Shown piece by piece: positions 14,390 to 22,579 of a DNA stretch of 64,000 bases. Both the position numbers and the translations under genes were made by a program. Where the stretch lies: the NCBI RefSeq assembly GCF_016863395.1, contig NZ_BOOU01000081.1:1-64000 (forward strand), in the 5' to 3' direction. This DNA comes from Sphaerisporangium rufum. Lineage in GTDB: Bacteria > Actinomycetota > Actinomycetes > Streptosporangiales > Streptosporangiaceae. Below the pieces are notes generated by a model. It saw only the letters and a program-made list of their open reading frames with translations, searched no databases and was not told the DNA's origin. Each line of letters begins with the position of its first letter. Within the stretch, counting starts at the first letter, position 1.

Positions 14390-16549
14390 TCACTCGGTGG
14401 CGGCTCGCAGCCTGTCGGCGAGGTGCGACGGCAGCGGCTCGTAGCGCAGGAAGGAGCGGTGGAAGGTGCCGGTGCCGTGCGAGATGGACCGCAGGTCGAT
14501 CGCGTACCGGCTGATCTCCAGTTGCGGCACCTCGGCCCGGACCAGCGTCCGCCCGGTGCCGACCGGCTCGGTGCCGATCACCCGGCCGCGCCGCGACGAC
14601 ATGTCGGACATCACGCCGCCGACGTGCTCGTCCTCCACCAGCACCGTCACCTCGTCCACCGGCTCCAGCAGCAGCATCTGCACCTTGCCGGCCGCCTCCT
14701 TGAGCGCCAGCTGCCCGGCGATCTGGAAGGCCATGTCCGAGGAGTCCACCGCGTGCGCCTTGCCGTCGTACAGGGTGACCCGGATGTCCACCACCGGGTA
14801 CCCGGCCAGCACGCCGCGCTCCATCTGCGCGCGGACGCCCTTCTCGACCGACGGGATGAACTGCCGGGGCACCACCCCGCCGACGATCTTGTCGACGAAC
14901 TCCAGGCCGCCGCCGGACGGCAACGGCTCCACCTCCAGGTGGCAGATGGCGTACTGGCCGTGCCCGCCGGTCTGCTTGACGTTGCGGCCCATGGCCTTGG
15001 CCTTGCCGCCGAACGTCTCGCGCAGCGGCACCCGCAGGTCCACCCGCTCCACCTCGACGCCGTGCCGGCCGGCCAGATGGTCCAGCAGCACGTCGGCGTG
15101 CGCCTCGCCCATGCACCACAGCACCAGCTGGCGGGTCTCGGCGTTGTTCTCCAGCCGCAGCGTCGGGTCCTCGGCCACCAGCCGGCCGAGCGCCTGGGCG
15201 AGCTTGTCCTCGTCCGCCTTGGACTTCGCCTGGATCGCCACCGGCAGCAGCGGGTCGGGCATGTCCCAGGCGGTCACCAGCAGCGGCCGGTCCTTGGCCG
15301 ACAGCGTGTCCCCGGTCTCGGCCCGGCTCAGCTTGGCCACCGCGCAGATGTCGCCGGCCACGCAGGCGGCCGTGGTGCGCTGCAGCTTGCCGAGCGGCGA
15401 CGACAGCGCGCCGATCCGCTCGTCCACGTCGTGGTCCTCGTGCCCGCGGTCGGCCATGCCGTGCCCGGAGACGTGCACCACCATGTCCGGCCGCAGCGTG
15501 CCGGAGAACACCCGCACCAGGCTGATCCGCCCGACGTAGGGATCGCTGGTGGTCTTGACGACCTCGGCCAGCAGCGGGCCGTCGGGGTCGCAGGACAGGC
15601 CGGTCACCGGGCGGCCGTCGATCGTGGTCACCTCGGGCAGCGGGTGCTCCATCGGCGAGGGGAACCCCTGGGTGATGATCTCCAGCAGCTCGGCCATCCC
15701 GACCACCGTGTCGCAGGCGTGCCCGGCGCAGGTGGCGAGCACCGGGTAGAAGCCGCCCCGGGCCACCGCCTTCTCCAGGTCCTCGATCAGCGCCTTGGTG
15801 TCGATGTGCTCGCCGGAGAGGTAACGGTCCATCAGGGACTCGTCCTCGCTCTCCTGGATGATCCCCTCGATGAGGCCGCCGCGGTAGGTCTCGATCTGCT
15901 CGCGGTAGGCGGGCCCCGGTTCGGTCTCGGCGCGCCCGCCGCCGGAGTAGTCGAAGAACTTCTCTGACAGCAGCCCGATCAGCCCGGAGACCTTCCCGCC
16001 GGCCACCACCGGCAGGTACAGCGGGGCCACGCCGTCGCCGAAGGCGGCCTGGCAGCTGGCGACCACGTCGTCGAAGTCGGCGCGCTGATGGTCGATCTTG
16101 GTGATGACCACCGCGCGCGGCATGCCGACGGTGGCGCACTCCTCCCAGATCATCCGGGTCAGCCCGTCCACGCCCTCGGCGGCCGAGACGACGAACAGCG
16201 CCGCGTCGGCCGCCCGCAAGCCCGCCCGCAGATCACCGACGAAGTCGGCGTAGCCGGGGGTGTCCAGCAGGTTGATCTTGATGCCGTTGTGCGTCAGCGG
16301 CGCCAGGGCCAGGTTGATCGAGCGCTGCTGGCGCACCTCCACCTCGTCGAAGTCGCTGACGGTGCCGCCGTCCTCCACCCGGCCGGTGCGCTGGATGGTG
16401 CCGGTCGCGGCCAGCAGGGCCTCGACCAGCGTCGTCTTCCCGGCTCCGGAATGGCCGACCAGCACGACATTGCGCACCGCGTCCGGCCGGTCGGCCGATG
16501 GTGCCCTGCCCGCGGCTCCCGCTGCTCCGTTCTGGGTCCTGTCCGGCAC
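14390..16549 (-). CDS. EF-G-like GTPase (EF-G2/FusA2 type)
   Basis: 719 residues with the five-domain layout of elongation factor G. The P loop is GHSGAGKT (32-39). Switch I reads QQRSIN (74-79) where EF-G has ERGIT, switch II reads DTPGY (96-100) where translational GTPases have DTPGH, and the base motif is TKID (150-153). The catalytic His is therefore Tyr, a known feature of EF-G-like proteins such as mycobacterial FusA2, which are thought not to support normal translocation. GTG 16547-16549 was chosen for the GGGAGG four bases before it. Role unknown; ribosome-associated or stress function is inference. It is monocistronic and convergent with the MarR-type gene. Confidence 0.9.
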   Translation of the reverse strand: MPDRTQNGAAGAAGRAPSADRPDAVRNVVLVGHSGAGKTTLVEALLAATGTIQRTGRVEDGGTVSDFDEVEVRQQRSINLALAPLTHNGIKINLLDTPGYADFVGDLRAGLRAADAALFVVSAAEGVDGLTRMIWEECATVGMPRAVVITKIDHQRADFDDVVASCQAAFGDGVAPLYLPVVAGGKVSGLIGLLSEKFFDYSGGGRAETEPGPAYREQIETYRGGLIEGIIQESEDESLMDRYLSGEHIDTKALIEDLEKAVARGGFYPVLATCAGHACDTVVGMAELLEIITQGFPSPMEHPLPEVTTIDGRPVTGLSCDPDGPLLAEVVKTTSDPYVGRISLVRVFSGTLRPDMVVHVSGHGMADRGHEDHDVDERIGALSSPLGKLQRTTAACVAGDICAVAKLSRAETGDTLSAKDRPLLVTAWDMPDPLLPVAIQAKSKADEDKLAQALGRLVAEDPTLRLENNAETRQLVLWCMGEAHADVLLDHLAGRHGVEVERVDLRVPLRETFGGKAKAMGRNVKQTGGHGQYAICHLEVEPLPSGGGLEFVDKIVGGVVPRQFIPSVEKGVRAQMERGVLAGYPVVDIRVTLYDGKAHAVDSSDMAFQIAGQLALKEAAGKVQMLLLEPVDEVTVLVEDEHVGGVMSDMSSRRGRVIGTEPVGTGRTLVRAEVPQLEISRYAIDLRSISHGTGTFHRSFLRYEPLPSHLADRLRAATE

Positions 16550-16860
16550 GTCGCCTCCCGCGTCTCGCCGTGAGATGCGGCCGCGCGCGGCCACATCGTC
16601 CGCCGCCGCGCCCGCCGCTCGGAGAGAGCGCGGTGCCTAACACACTTCACCGGTGTGGCGAGGATCACAAGAGGGACGCGCGCAAAAGTCCTCGCGCGGT
16701 GTCCACCTGCGCCTCACCGGGCGTCCACCGGCCCGTTGCCCGCCGGTGTTACTCCCTTACCCGCCGCCGCCCCGCGCCACCCCGGCCGGGGCGGCGTCCA
16801 GGCGCCCGGCGCCGCCCGCGGTCGAACCAGGGGCGCCCGGTGGCCTACGATCGGACCGCG
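16550..16860. promoter_or_regulatory. 311-bp divergent region between the EF-G-like gene and pgsA
   Basis: Minus-strand candidate promoter for the EF-G-like gene: TTGTGA (16665-16670), 17 bases, AAGTGT (16642-16647). Plus-strand -10 for pgsA: TACGAT (16846-16851), nine bases before its ATG, giving a nearly leaderless mRNA. No gene is credible in between. Confidence 0.4.
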
Positions 16861-17460
16861 ATGTTGAAGCTCCTGCGCCCCGCCGTCACCCGTGTGCTCA
16901 CCCCGCTCGGCCGGGCGCTCGCCCGCCGGGGGATCAGCCCGAACGTCATCACCGCGATCGGCACGCTCGGCGTCGCGGCGGGGGCGCTCGGCTTCTACCC
17001 GCAGGGCCGGCTGTTCCTCGGCTCGGTGGTCATCACCGTCTTCGTGCTGGCCGACCTGCTGGACGGCGTGCTCGCCCGCATGCTCGGCACCGGCAGCACC
17101 TGGGGGGCGTTCCTGGACTCCACCCTGGACCGGGTGGGCGACGCCGCGATCTTCGCGGGGCTGATCTTCTGGTTCGTGGCCACCGGCGACCGGCTGATGG
17201 CCGGCGTCGCGCTGTTCTGCCTGGTCGCCGGGGCGGTGGTCTCCTACGTCAAGGCACGGGCCGAAGGGCTCGGGCTCAGCTGCGACGTCGGCCTGGCCGA
17301 ACGGCCCGAGCGGCTGGTCGTCGTGCTGGTGGCGGCCGCGTTCGCCGGGCTCGGCGTGCCGTACATCCTGGCCGTCGGGCTGTGGCTGCTCGCCGCGGCC
17401 AGCGCCTTCACCGCCGGCCAGCGGATCCTGCACGTCTACCGCCAGACGGTGACAGCATGA
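16861..17460 (+). CDS. pgsA: Phosphatidylinositol phosphate synthase (CDP-alcohol phosphatidyltransferase)
   Basis: 199 residues, integral membrane. The CDP-alcohol phosphotransferase motif is complete: D65-LL-D68-G69-VL-A72-R73, then G82-AFL-D86-STL-D90. In actinobacteria the enzyme at this place (Rv2612c) joins inositol-1-phosphate to CDP-diacylglycerol, the first step towards phosphatidylinositol and its mannosides. Five to six membrane spans are apparent. It opens the pgsA-patA-pimA operon. The ATG is preferred over an in-frame GTG at 16840 because the -10 element would lie inside the longer form. Confidence 0.92.
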   Translation: MLKLLRPAVTRVLTPLGRALARRGISPNVITAIGTLGVAAGALGFYPQGRLFLGSVVITVFVLADLLDGVLARMLGTGSTWGAFLDSTLDRVGDAAIFAGLIFWFVATGDRLMAGVALFCLVAGAVVSYVKARAEGLGLSCDVGLAERPERLVVVLVAAAFAGLGVPYILAVGLWLLAAASAFTAGQRILHVYRQTVTA

Positions 17461-17516
17461 AGGCACGACCCGGCGCAGGCCTGGTCTCCGACTCCGAGGG
17501 ATGTGCCGCACCGTGA
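17457..17516 (+). CDS. Possible 19-residue coupling ORF between pgsA and patA
   Basis: Its ATG overlaps the pgsA stop (ATGA at 17457-17460) and its TGA overlaps the patA GTG (GTGA at 17513-17516), so it exactly bridges the two genes. The peptide begins MKARPGAGLV and has no known relative. Likely it hands ribosomes from pgsA to patA rather than making a useful product. Support is positional only. Confidence 0.35.
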   Translation: MKARPGAGLVSDSEGCAAP

Positions 17517-18415
17517 TCGACCGGCTGGTGACCTGGGCGTTCCACCTCGGCTGGGTGCTGGTGCCCCGGCTGCCCGAGCGGGTGGCCGCCGGGCTGTTCC
17601 GCCTGATCGCCGACGTGATCTGGTGGCGGCACGGCAGGCTCGTCCGGCGCCTGGAGTCCAACCTGGCCCGGGTGACCGGCAAGGACGCCGCCGACCCCTC
17701 GGTGCGCGACCTGAGCCGCGCCGGGCTGCGCTCCTACTTCCGCTACTGGATGGAGGCGCTGCGGCTGCCGGTGATCGGCAAGGAGCGCATCCTGACCGGA
17801 ATGCGCGTCACCGGCGGCGAGCGCATCTTCGACACCCTGGAGTCCGGCCGCGGCATCGTGCTCGCCCTGCCGCACATGGGCAACTGGGACCTGGCCGGCG
17901 CCTGGCTGATCCACAACGGGCATCCGTTCACCACCGTGATGGAGCGGCTCAAGCCCGAGTCGCTGTACGAGAAGTTCGTCGCGTTCCGCGAGAGCCTGGG
18001 CATGGAGGTGCTGCCGCTCACCGCCAAGGGCGGCGGCAGCGCGTACGCCTTCGGCACCCTGGCCCAGCGGCTGCGGGCCGGCCGCCCGGTCTGCCTGCCC
18101 GCCGAGCGCGACCTCACCGAGAAGGGCATCGAGGTCGACTTCTTCGGCGCCCGCACCCGCATGGTCGCCGGGCCCGCGCTGCTGGCCGTGCAGACCGGTG
18201 CGGCGCTGAACCCGGCGACGTTGTGGTTCGAGGGCGCGGACTGGGGGCTGCACATCCACCCGGAGATCCCCGTCCCGGCCGAGGGCACCCGCCAGGAGAA
18301 GGTCGCCGCGATGACCCAGAGCCTGGCTCGCGCGTTCGAGGCCGGCATCACCGAGCACCCGGAGGACTGGCACATGCTGCAACGACTCTGGCTCGACGAC
18401 CTGGAGCCCCGGTGA
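17513..18415 (+). CDS. patA: Phosphatidylinositol mannoside acyltransferase
   Basis: 300 residues. Member of the HtrB/MsbB-type acyltransferases; adds a palmitoyl group to the mannose of PIM1/PIM2 at the inner face of the membrane. The catalytic H121-MGNW-D126 motif and E198 (in PAERDL) correspond to the His and Glu of mycobacterial PatA. Syntenic to Rv2611c. The start is GTG 17513, within the GTGA overlap; an ATG at 17501 adds four residues but has a ribosome site (GAGGG) abutting it. No transmembrane helix is needed for the family, which is peripheral. Confidence 0.9.
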   Translation: MIDRLVTWAFHLGWVLVPRLPERVAAGLFRLIADVIWWRHGRLVRRLESNLARVTGKDAADPSVRDLSRAGLRSYFRYWMEALRLPVIGKERILTGMRVTGGERIFDTLESGRGIVLALPHMGNWDLAGAWLIHNGHPFTTVMERLKPESLYEKFVAFRESLGMEVLPLTAKGGGSAYAFGTLAQRLRAGRPVCLPAERDLTEKGIEVDFFGARTRMVAGPALLAVQTGAALNPATLWFEGADWGLHIHPEIPVPAEGTRQEKVAAMTQSLARAFEAGITEHPEDWHMLQRLWLDDLEPR

Positions 18416-18422
18416 TCACACC

Positions 18423-19604
18423 ATGAGGGTGGGCATGGTCTGCCCCTACTCCTGGGACGTCCCCGGCGGCGTCATGGCGCACGTCCGCGACCTGGCCGAG
18501 GCGCTCATCGAGGACGGCCACCACGTGTCGGTGATCGCCCCGGCCGCGGACGACGCGCCGCTGCCGTACTACGTCACCTCGGCCGGGCGCGCCGTCCCGG
18601 TGCCCTACAACGGGTCGGTGGCCCGGCTGGCGTTCGGCTTCCTGTCGGCCGGGCGGGTGCGCAAGTGGCTGCGCGAGGGCCGGTTCGACGTGCTGCACGT
18701 GCACGAGCCCGCCGTCCCCTCGGTCGGCCTGCTGGCCTGCTGGGCGGCGCGCGGGCCCATCGTCGCCACCTTCCACGCCTCCTACCAGCGCTCGCGCGCG
18801 GTTTCGGTGACCGCGCCGGTGCTGCACACCGCGCTGGAGAAGATCACCGGCCGGATCGCGGTCTCCGACGCCGCCCGCAAGACGCTGGTCGAGCACATGG
18901 GCGGCGACGCGGTGCTGATCCCCAACGGCGTCACCGTCCGCCGGTACGCCGAGGCCGAGCCGCTGCCCGGCTGGGGCCCCGACGGCGGGGTGATCGGCTT
19001 CCTCGGCCGGATGGACGAGCCGCGCAAGGGCCTGCCGGTGCTGCTCGACGCCTTCGCCAGGCTCGCCCCCGAGCGGCCGGGCCTGCGGCTGCTGGTCGCC
19101 GGGCCGGGCGACGCCGGCGACGTGCTGGCCAAGGTGCCCGCCGCGCTGCGCGACCGGGTCGGCGTCCTCGGCATGGTCAGCGAGGAGGACAAGGTCCGCG
19201 CCTACCACTCGGTCGACGTGTTCTGCGCGCCCAACACCGGCGGCGAGAGCTTCGGCATCGTGCTCGCCGAGGCGATGGCCGCCGGCGCCACCGTGCTGGC
19301 CAGCGACATCCCCGCCTTCCGCCGGGTCCTCGGCGAGGGACGCGCCGGGGCGCTGTTCACCAACGGCGACGCCGGCTCGCTGGCCCGTGAGGCCGCCACG
19401 CTGCTGGACGACCCGGCCTGCCGGTCCCGGCTGGCCGCCGAGGCCCGGGCCGCGGTCCGCCGGTACGACTGGTCCACGGTCGCCCGCGACGTCGTCCGGG
19501 TGTACGAGACGGTCGCCGCGACCACCGCGGGCGGCGTGGAGGAGGAGTCCCGGCAGGCCGCCGCCTCCGGCTCCGGCTCCGGCTCCGCCGGGGGGCCGGC
19601 GTGA
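18423..19604 (+). CDS. pimA: Phosphatidylinositol mannosyltransferase
   Basis: 393 residues, GT-B fold, family GT4. Transfers mannose from GDP-mannose to phosphatidylinositol to give PIM1 on the cytoplasmic side. Visible features: the N-terminal glycine loop DVPGGVMAHV, HEPAVPS and TFHASYQRS in the acceptor domain, GRMDEPRKGL (sugar nucleotide phosphate binding), and GGESFGIVLAEAMAAG, the conserved Glu motif of GT4. Seven bases follow patA. The C-terminal 30 residues are a Gly/Ser-rich tail (GSGSGSAGG) not needed by the family. Syntenic to Rv2610c. Confidence 0.94.
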   Translation: MRVGMVCPYSWDVPGGVMAHVRDLAEALIEDGHHVSVIAPAADDAPLPYYVTSAGRAVPVPYNGSVARLAFGFLSAGRVRKWLREGRFDVLHVHEPAVPSVGLLACWAARGPIVATFHASYQRSRAVSVTAPVLHTALEKITGRIAVSDAARKTLVEHMGGDAVLIPNGVTVRRYAEAEPLPGWGPDGGVIGFLGRMDEPRKGLPVLLDAFARLAPERPGLRLLVAGPGDAGDVLAKVPAALRDRVGVLGMVSEEDKVRAYHSVDVFCAPNTGGESFGIVLAEAMAAGATVLASDIPAFRRVLGEGRAGALFTNGDAGSLAREAATLLDDPACRSRLAAEARAAVRRYDWSTVARDVVRVYETVAATTAGGVEEESRQAAASGSGSGSAGGPA

Positions 19605-20146
19605 ACACCCTGGCGATCGTGCTGCTGGTGGCGGCACTGCTCGCGCTGACGGCCGTCTACGTCTCCTGGCGGGCCGGCCGGCTGGACCGGCTGCACATCC
19701 GGCTGGAGACCGCCCGCGAGGCGCTGGACGCCGCGCTGCTGCGCCGCGCGGCGGTCTGCATCGAGCTGGCCGCCTCCCGGGTGCTGGACCCGGCCACCAG
19801 CCTGGTGCTGGCCGCCGCCGCCCACGAGGCGCGCACCGCCGGCCCTGAGGAGCGCGAGCACGCCGAGAGCGACCTGTCGCGCACGCTGCGCGCGGTGATG
19901 GACCAGGAGCGGTTCCGCGAGCGGCTCGCCGAGTCGCCCGGCGGCCCGGAGCTGGTCGCCGAGCTGGACACCGCGGTCACCAAGGTCATCTACTCCCGGC
20001 GGTTCTTCAACAACGCCGTCGAGGTGACCCGGCACGCCCAGCGCCGCTGGCTGGCCCGCACCCTGCGGCTGGCCGGGCACACCGAGTACCCCGCGTTCTT
20101 CGAGATCGACGACGCCGAGCCCGCCTCCTTCGCCCACCAGCCCTGA
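19601..20146 (+). CDS. LemA-like membrane-anchored protein
   Basis: 181 residues. One N-terminal membrane helix (LAIVLLVAALLALTAVYVSW) then a helical domain: RLETAREALDAALLRRAAVCIELA, and further on RRFFNNAVEVT, resembling LemA (VDEAWSDIDVQLKRR... YNDAV). The GTG start overlaps the pimA stop (GTGA), so it is the last gene of the PIM operon and translationally coupled. Proteins of this kind occur after pimA in many actinomycetes. Function unknown; the LemA relationship is my inference from topology and short motifs. Confidence 0.6.
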   Translation: MNTLAIVLLVAALLALTAVYVSWRAGRLDRLHIRLETAREALDAALLRRAAVCIELAASRVLDPATSLVLAAAAHEARTAGPEEREHAESDLSRTLRAVMDQERFRERLAESPGGPELVAELDTAVTKVIYSRRFFNNAVEVTRHAQRRWLARTLRLAGHTEYPAFFEIDDAEPASFAHQP

Positions 20147-20218
20147 CCGCCGGGGCCGGCCGCCATCCCCGGTGATTAATTCGGTGGCGCGATCCGGCGG
20201 GCCGGGGAGAATGCGTTC

Positions 20219-20725
20219 ATGCACATCAGAGCGGTACGCCTGGACGAACTACCCCTGCTCCAGGACATCGAGCGGGCCGCCGGGGAGTGCTTCCGCGACA
20301 TCGGCATGCCGGAGATCGCCGACGACGAGCCCTTCCCGCTCGACGAGCTCGCCCGCTACCACCACGACGGGCTGGCCTGGGTGGCCACCGGCGACGCCGG
20401 CGCGCCGGTCGCCTACCTGATCGCCGACCGCGTCGACGGCAACCTGCACGTCGAGCAGGTCTCGGTGCACCCGGGTAGCTCGCGTCGCGGCATCGGCCGG
20501 TCGCTGCTGGACCATCTGGCCGCGCACGCCACCGCCACGGGCGTCCCGGCGCTGACCCTCACCACGTTCACCGAGGTCCCGTGGAACGGCCCCTACTACG
20601 AACGCTGCGGGTTCCGCCTCATGGCCGACGGCGAGATCACCCCCGGCCTGCGGAAGATCCGCGAACGCGAAGCGGCCCACGGCCTGGACCGCTGGCCGAG
20701 AGCCTGCATGCGCCGAATGCTGTGA
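20219..20725 (+). CDS. GNAT family N-acetyltransferase
   Basis: 168 residues. The acetyl-CoA binding signature is VSVHPGSSRRGIGRSLLDHL, with beta-4/alpha-3 arrangement normal for GNAT, then NGPYYERCGFR near the C terminus. Substrate unknown. The ATG is six bases after a GAGAAT -10-like element and eight after GGGGAGA, so it may be leaderless or use that site. Separated from the PIM operon by 72 bases. Confidence 0.85.
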   Translation: MHIRAVRLDELPLLQDIERAAGECFRDIGMPEIADDEPFPLDELARYHHDGLAWVATGDAGAPVAYLIADRVDGNLHVEQVSVHPGSSRRGIGRSLLDHLAAHATATGVPALTLTTFTEVPWNGPYYERCGFRLMADGEITPGLRKIREREAAHGLDRWPRACMRRML

Positions 20726-20821
20726 CCCCGGGCCGCCGGCGAGTCCTTCGCCTGCTGCCGGTCGTGGCCGGACTCGCGCTCGGCGACGCGGTTGACGCCC
20801 GCCGGCCGGCGACCACCTGGT

Positions 20822-21223
20822 CTATTGCGTGCCCTGGCCGGCCTCGCGCTCGGCGGCCTCGGCGGTCTCGGCGGCGCGCTTGATGGCGGCCAGCCGGCGG
20901 TCCCAGTCGGCGGCGAGCGCGGCCATCCAGCGGGCCGTCGCGTTCAGCGCCGCCGCCCGCACCGCGTACCGCACCTCGCGGCCGGCCCGAGCGCTTACCA
21001 CCAGGCCCGCCGCGGCCAGCACGGCCAGGTGCTTGACCACGGCCTGCCGGGACACCGGCAGCCGTTCGGCGAGCGTGGTGGCGGTCGCCTCGCCCTTGGC
21101 GGCGAGCAGATCGAGCAGCCGGCGCCGCATCGGGTCGGCCAGCGCGCTCAGGACGCCGTCGACGGCTTCGGACGGCTCGCGCCCGTCCACCGACCGCCCG
21201 TCCTCCGGCCCGTCGTGGGTCAC
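20822..21223 (-). CDS. ArsR/SmtB family transcriptional regulator
   Basis: 133 residues. The winged helix is ALADPMRRRLLDLLAAKGEATATTLAERLPVSRQAVVKHLAVLAAAGLVVSARAGREV, with no metal-binding cysteines, as in the subset of ArsR regulators paired with SRPBCC proteins. Its GTG overlaps the stop of the upstream SRPBCC gene (GTGA), so the two are coupled. The protein probably autoregulates through the TGCAAC-N6-GTTGCA sites at 21707-21757. The gene order (SRPBCC first) is the reverse of the usual ArsR-SRPBCC pair. Confidence 0.88.
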   Translation of the reverse strand: MTHDGPEDGRSVDGREPSEAVDGVLSALADPMRRRLLDLLAAKGEATATTLAERLPVSRQAVVKHLAVLAAAGLVVSARAGREVRYAVRAAALNATARWMAALAADWDRRLAAIKRAAETAEAAEREAGQGTQ

Positions 21224-21666
21224 GCGGCGGGCTGCTCGGCCCGCGTCTTGAGCGCGTCGAGCTCCACGGGCCAGCCCTTGACGTGGTCCTCCCGGTTGCA
21301 CTCGCGCAGCTCCGGTGACCCGGCGAGCGCGGCGAACCCGCTCTCCACCACGTGCAACCGGGTCCGGTCGCCCTCCTGGCTGAGGGTGAACTCCACCAGG
21401 GTGCTGTTGTCCTCGCGCAGCTCCTCGCCGGGGAAGGCGCTGGTCCACCGGTAGGCAAGGTAGGTCGGCGGCCGGACCGTCTCCACCCGGACCGGGAAGT
21501 CGCCGTGCTCGGAGTTCTTCGCGATCAGCAGGTCGCCCTCCTTCGCCACGGTGCCGGGCAGGCTCGCCCTGTCAGCCACCCAGAAGCCGGGCTGGGCGAC
21601 GAGTTCCCAGACCCGCTCCAGGGACGCCGCGATCAGTGTCTCACTCTCGATCCGGTCTTCGCTCAT
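21220..21666 (-). CDS. SRPBCC (AHSA1/START-like) domain protein
   Basis: 148 residues. The helix-grip fold is indicated by ESETLIAASLERVWELVAQPGFWV at the start, YLAYRWTS in the middle and the final helix DHVKGWPVELDALKTRAEQ. Such proteins bind hydrophobic ligands or act as Aha1-like cochaperones; with an ArsR partner the role is usually unassigned. ATG 21666 has GGAGG about 9 bases upstream. A longer form from 21711 would add 15 residues and run through the operator, so it is disfavoured. Confidence 0.85.
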   Translation of the reverse strand: MSEDRIESETLIAASLERVWELVAQPGFWVADRASLPGTVAKEGDLLIAKNSEHGDFPVRVETVRPPTYLAYRWTSAFPGEELREDNSTLVEFTLSQEGDRTRLHVVESGFAALAGSPELRECNREDHVKGWPVELDALKTRAEQPAA

Positions 21667-21706
21667 CTCGGAACACCTCCGCGTAACGTTCGACGACGCC
21701 ATCTGA

Positions 21707-21757
21707 TGCAACTATAGAGTTGCACTTCAATCTGCTGAGTGCAACCCGCGGGTTGCA
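21707..21757. promoter_or_regulatory. Pair of ArsR-type operators (TGCAAC-N6-GTTGCA)
   Basis: TGCAACTATAGAGTTGCA (21707-21724) and the perfect palindrome TGCAACCCGCGGGTTGCA (21740-21757) share both half sites and are 33 bp apart centre to centre, three helical turns. The first overlaps a TATAGT -10-like element on the minus strand (21711-21716), the likely promoter of SRPBCC-arsR. Confidence 0.7.
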
Positions 21758-21934
21758 TCCGAATCGAGGCGCGGGTGCCAGGCCCAGATCGGCGAGACGG
21801 CGTAGAGCGGTCCGGTGGGCATCACCGCCTCCACACACGCCTCGCCAGGCGGCCCTGCGACGTCCTTACCGCTGGAAAGCCTTGTGTGCTCAGCCGGCTG
21901 CGCCTGTTGAGCACCTGAGCGGACCCGTGTTGTC

Positions 21935-21940
21935 AATAAT
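21935..21940 (+). promoter_or_regulatory. -10 element of a leaderless antitoxin promoter
   Basis: AATAAT lies exactly seven bases before the antitoxin ATG at 21948, and there is no ribosome site in between. Confidence 0.4.
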
Positions 21941-21947
21941 CCTGTCC

Positions 21948-22232
21948 ATGACGGTTCTCTCATTGGCAGACGCACGGGCCTGGCTGTTCGATCTCGTCGA
22001 GTCCGCGGTGACCACGCACGAGCGGTTCGAGATCACTCGCAACGGAACTCCGGCCGCCGTGCTCCTGGCTGCGGACGACTACGAGACCATGCGAGAGATG
22101 ATCGAGATCCTTGCTTCGGACAAGACCGTCGCGGCGATCAAAGACGGCCTCTCCGATCTGGCGAACGGCCGAACCTTCGGTGAGACCGAGGTAGCGGCGG
22201 AGTTGCGCCGAATGGGGCGCATTCACGGATGA
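21948..22232 (+). CDS. Phd/YefM family antitoxin
   Basis: 94 residues. N-terminal DNA-binding half: SLADARAWLFDLVESAVTTHERFEITRNGTPAAVLLAADDYETM, the classical Phd/YefM pattern. The C-terminal part (EMIEILASDKTVAAIKDGLSDLANGRTFG) is the toxin-neutralising tail. The expected RelE- or Doc-type toxin does not follow: an ATG overlaps the antitoxin stop (ATGA, 22229-22232) but opens only 30 codons without similarity. So this is an orphan antitoxin, or a pair that has lost its toxin. Apparently leaderless. Confidence 0.85.
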   Translation: MTVLSLADARAWLFDLVESAVTTHERFEITRNGTPAAVLLAADDYETMREMIEILASDKTVAAIKDGLSDLANGRTFGETEVAAELRRMGRIHG

Positions 22233-22293
22233 TCGCGATACCGGTTCGATCACGGCAGGCCCGATGGGTCTGGGGCGAGATCAGGATGGGGCC

Positions 22294-22576
22294 ATGGCAT
22301 GGCGTCCCACGCTCGTCCTGATGCTGTTGGCCCCCTACCTGGGCGAAGTGCTGTCGACGGCGACCTCCCCGCTGGCGCTGGTACTGCCGTGGAACCTCGC
22401 CCTGTTCGCCGCCCTCTACGGCGGCGGCGCGCTGCTGTGCCGGGAACTGGCCCACCGCTGGGGGCTGGGTCTGCCCGGCCTGGCCCTGCTCGGCGCGGCG
22501 TACGGGGTGTACGAGGAGGCACTGGTCACCCGGTACTGGTTCGACCCCGGCTACGCGCGCGACACCGGCGTCGGCG
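22294..22576 (+). pseudogene. 5' part of a polytopic membrane protein gene, truncated
   Basis: About 94 residues with three hydrophobic segments and the text APYLGEVLSTATSPL, LYGGGALLCRELAHR, LLGAAYGVYEEALVTRYWFDP, which I recognise as the beginning of an actinobacterial membrane family of unknown function. After DTGVG the family sequence stops. The frame continues as low-complexity Gly/Val text to 22830, but that part is the out-of-frame overlap with the next gene. The 3' end appears to have been replaced by the XRE gene. Confidence 0.6.
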
Positions 22577-22579
22577 GTC

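Noticed and set aside
21720-21947. N-terminal extension of the antitoxin from an ATG at 21720
   Set aside because: It would run through the ArsR operators and add 76 residues of Arg/Pro/Ala text; the leaderless ATG at 21948 fits the family.
22229-22321. Toxin gene overlapping the antitoxin stop
   Set aside because: The ATGA-coupled frame ends after 30 codons and shows no RelE, Doc or MazF motif; noted only as evidence for an orphan antitoxin.
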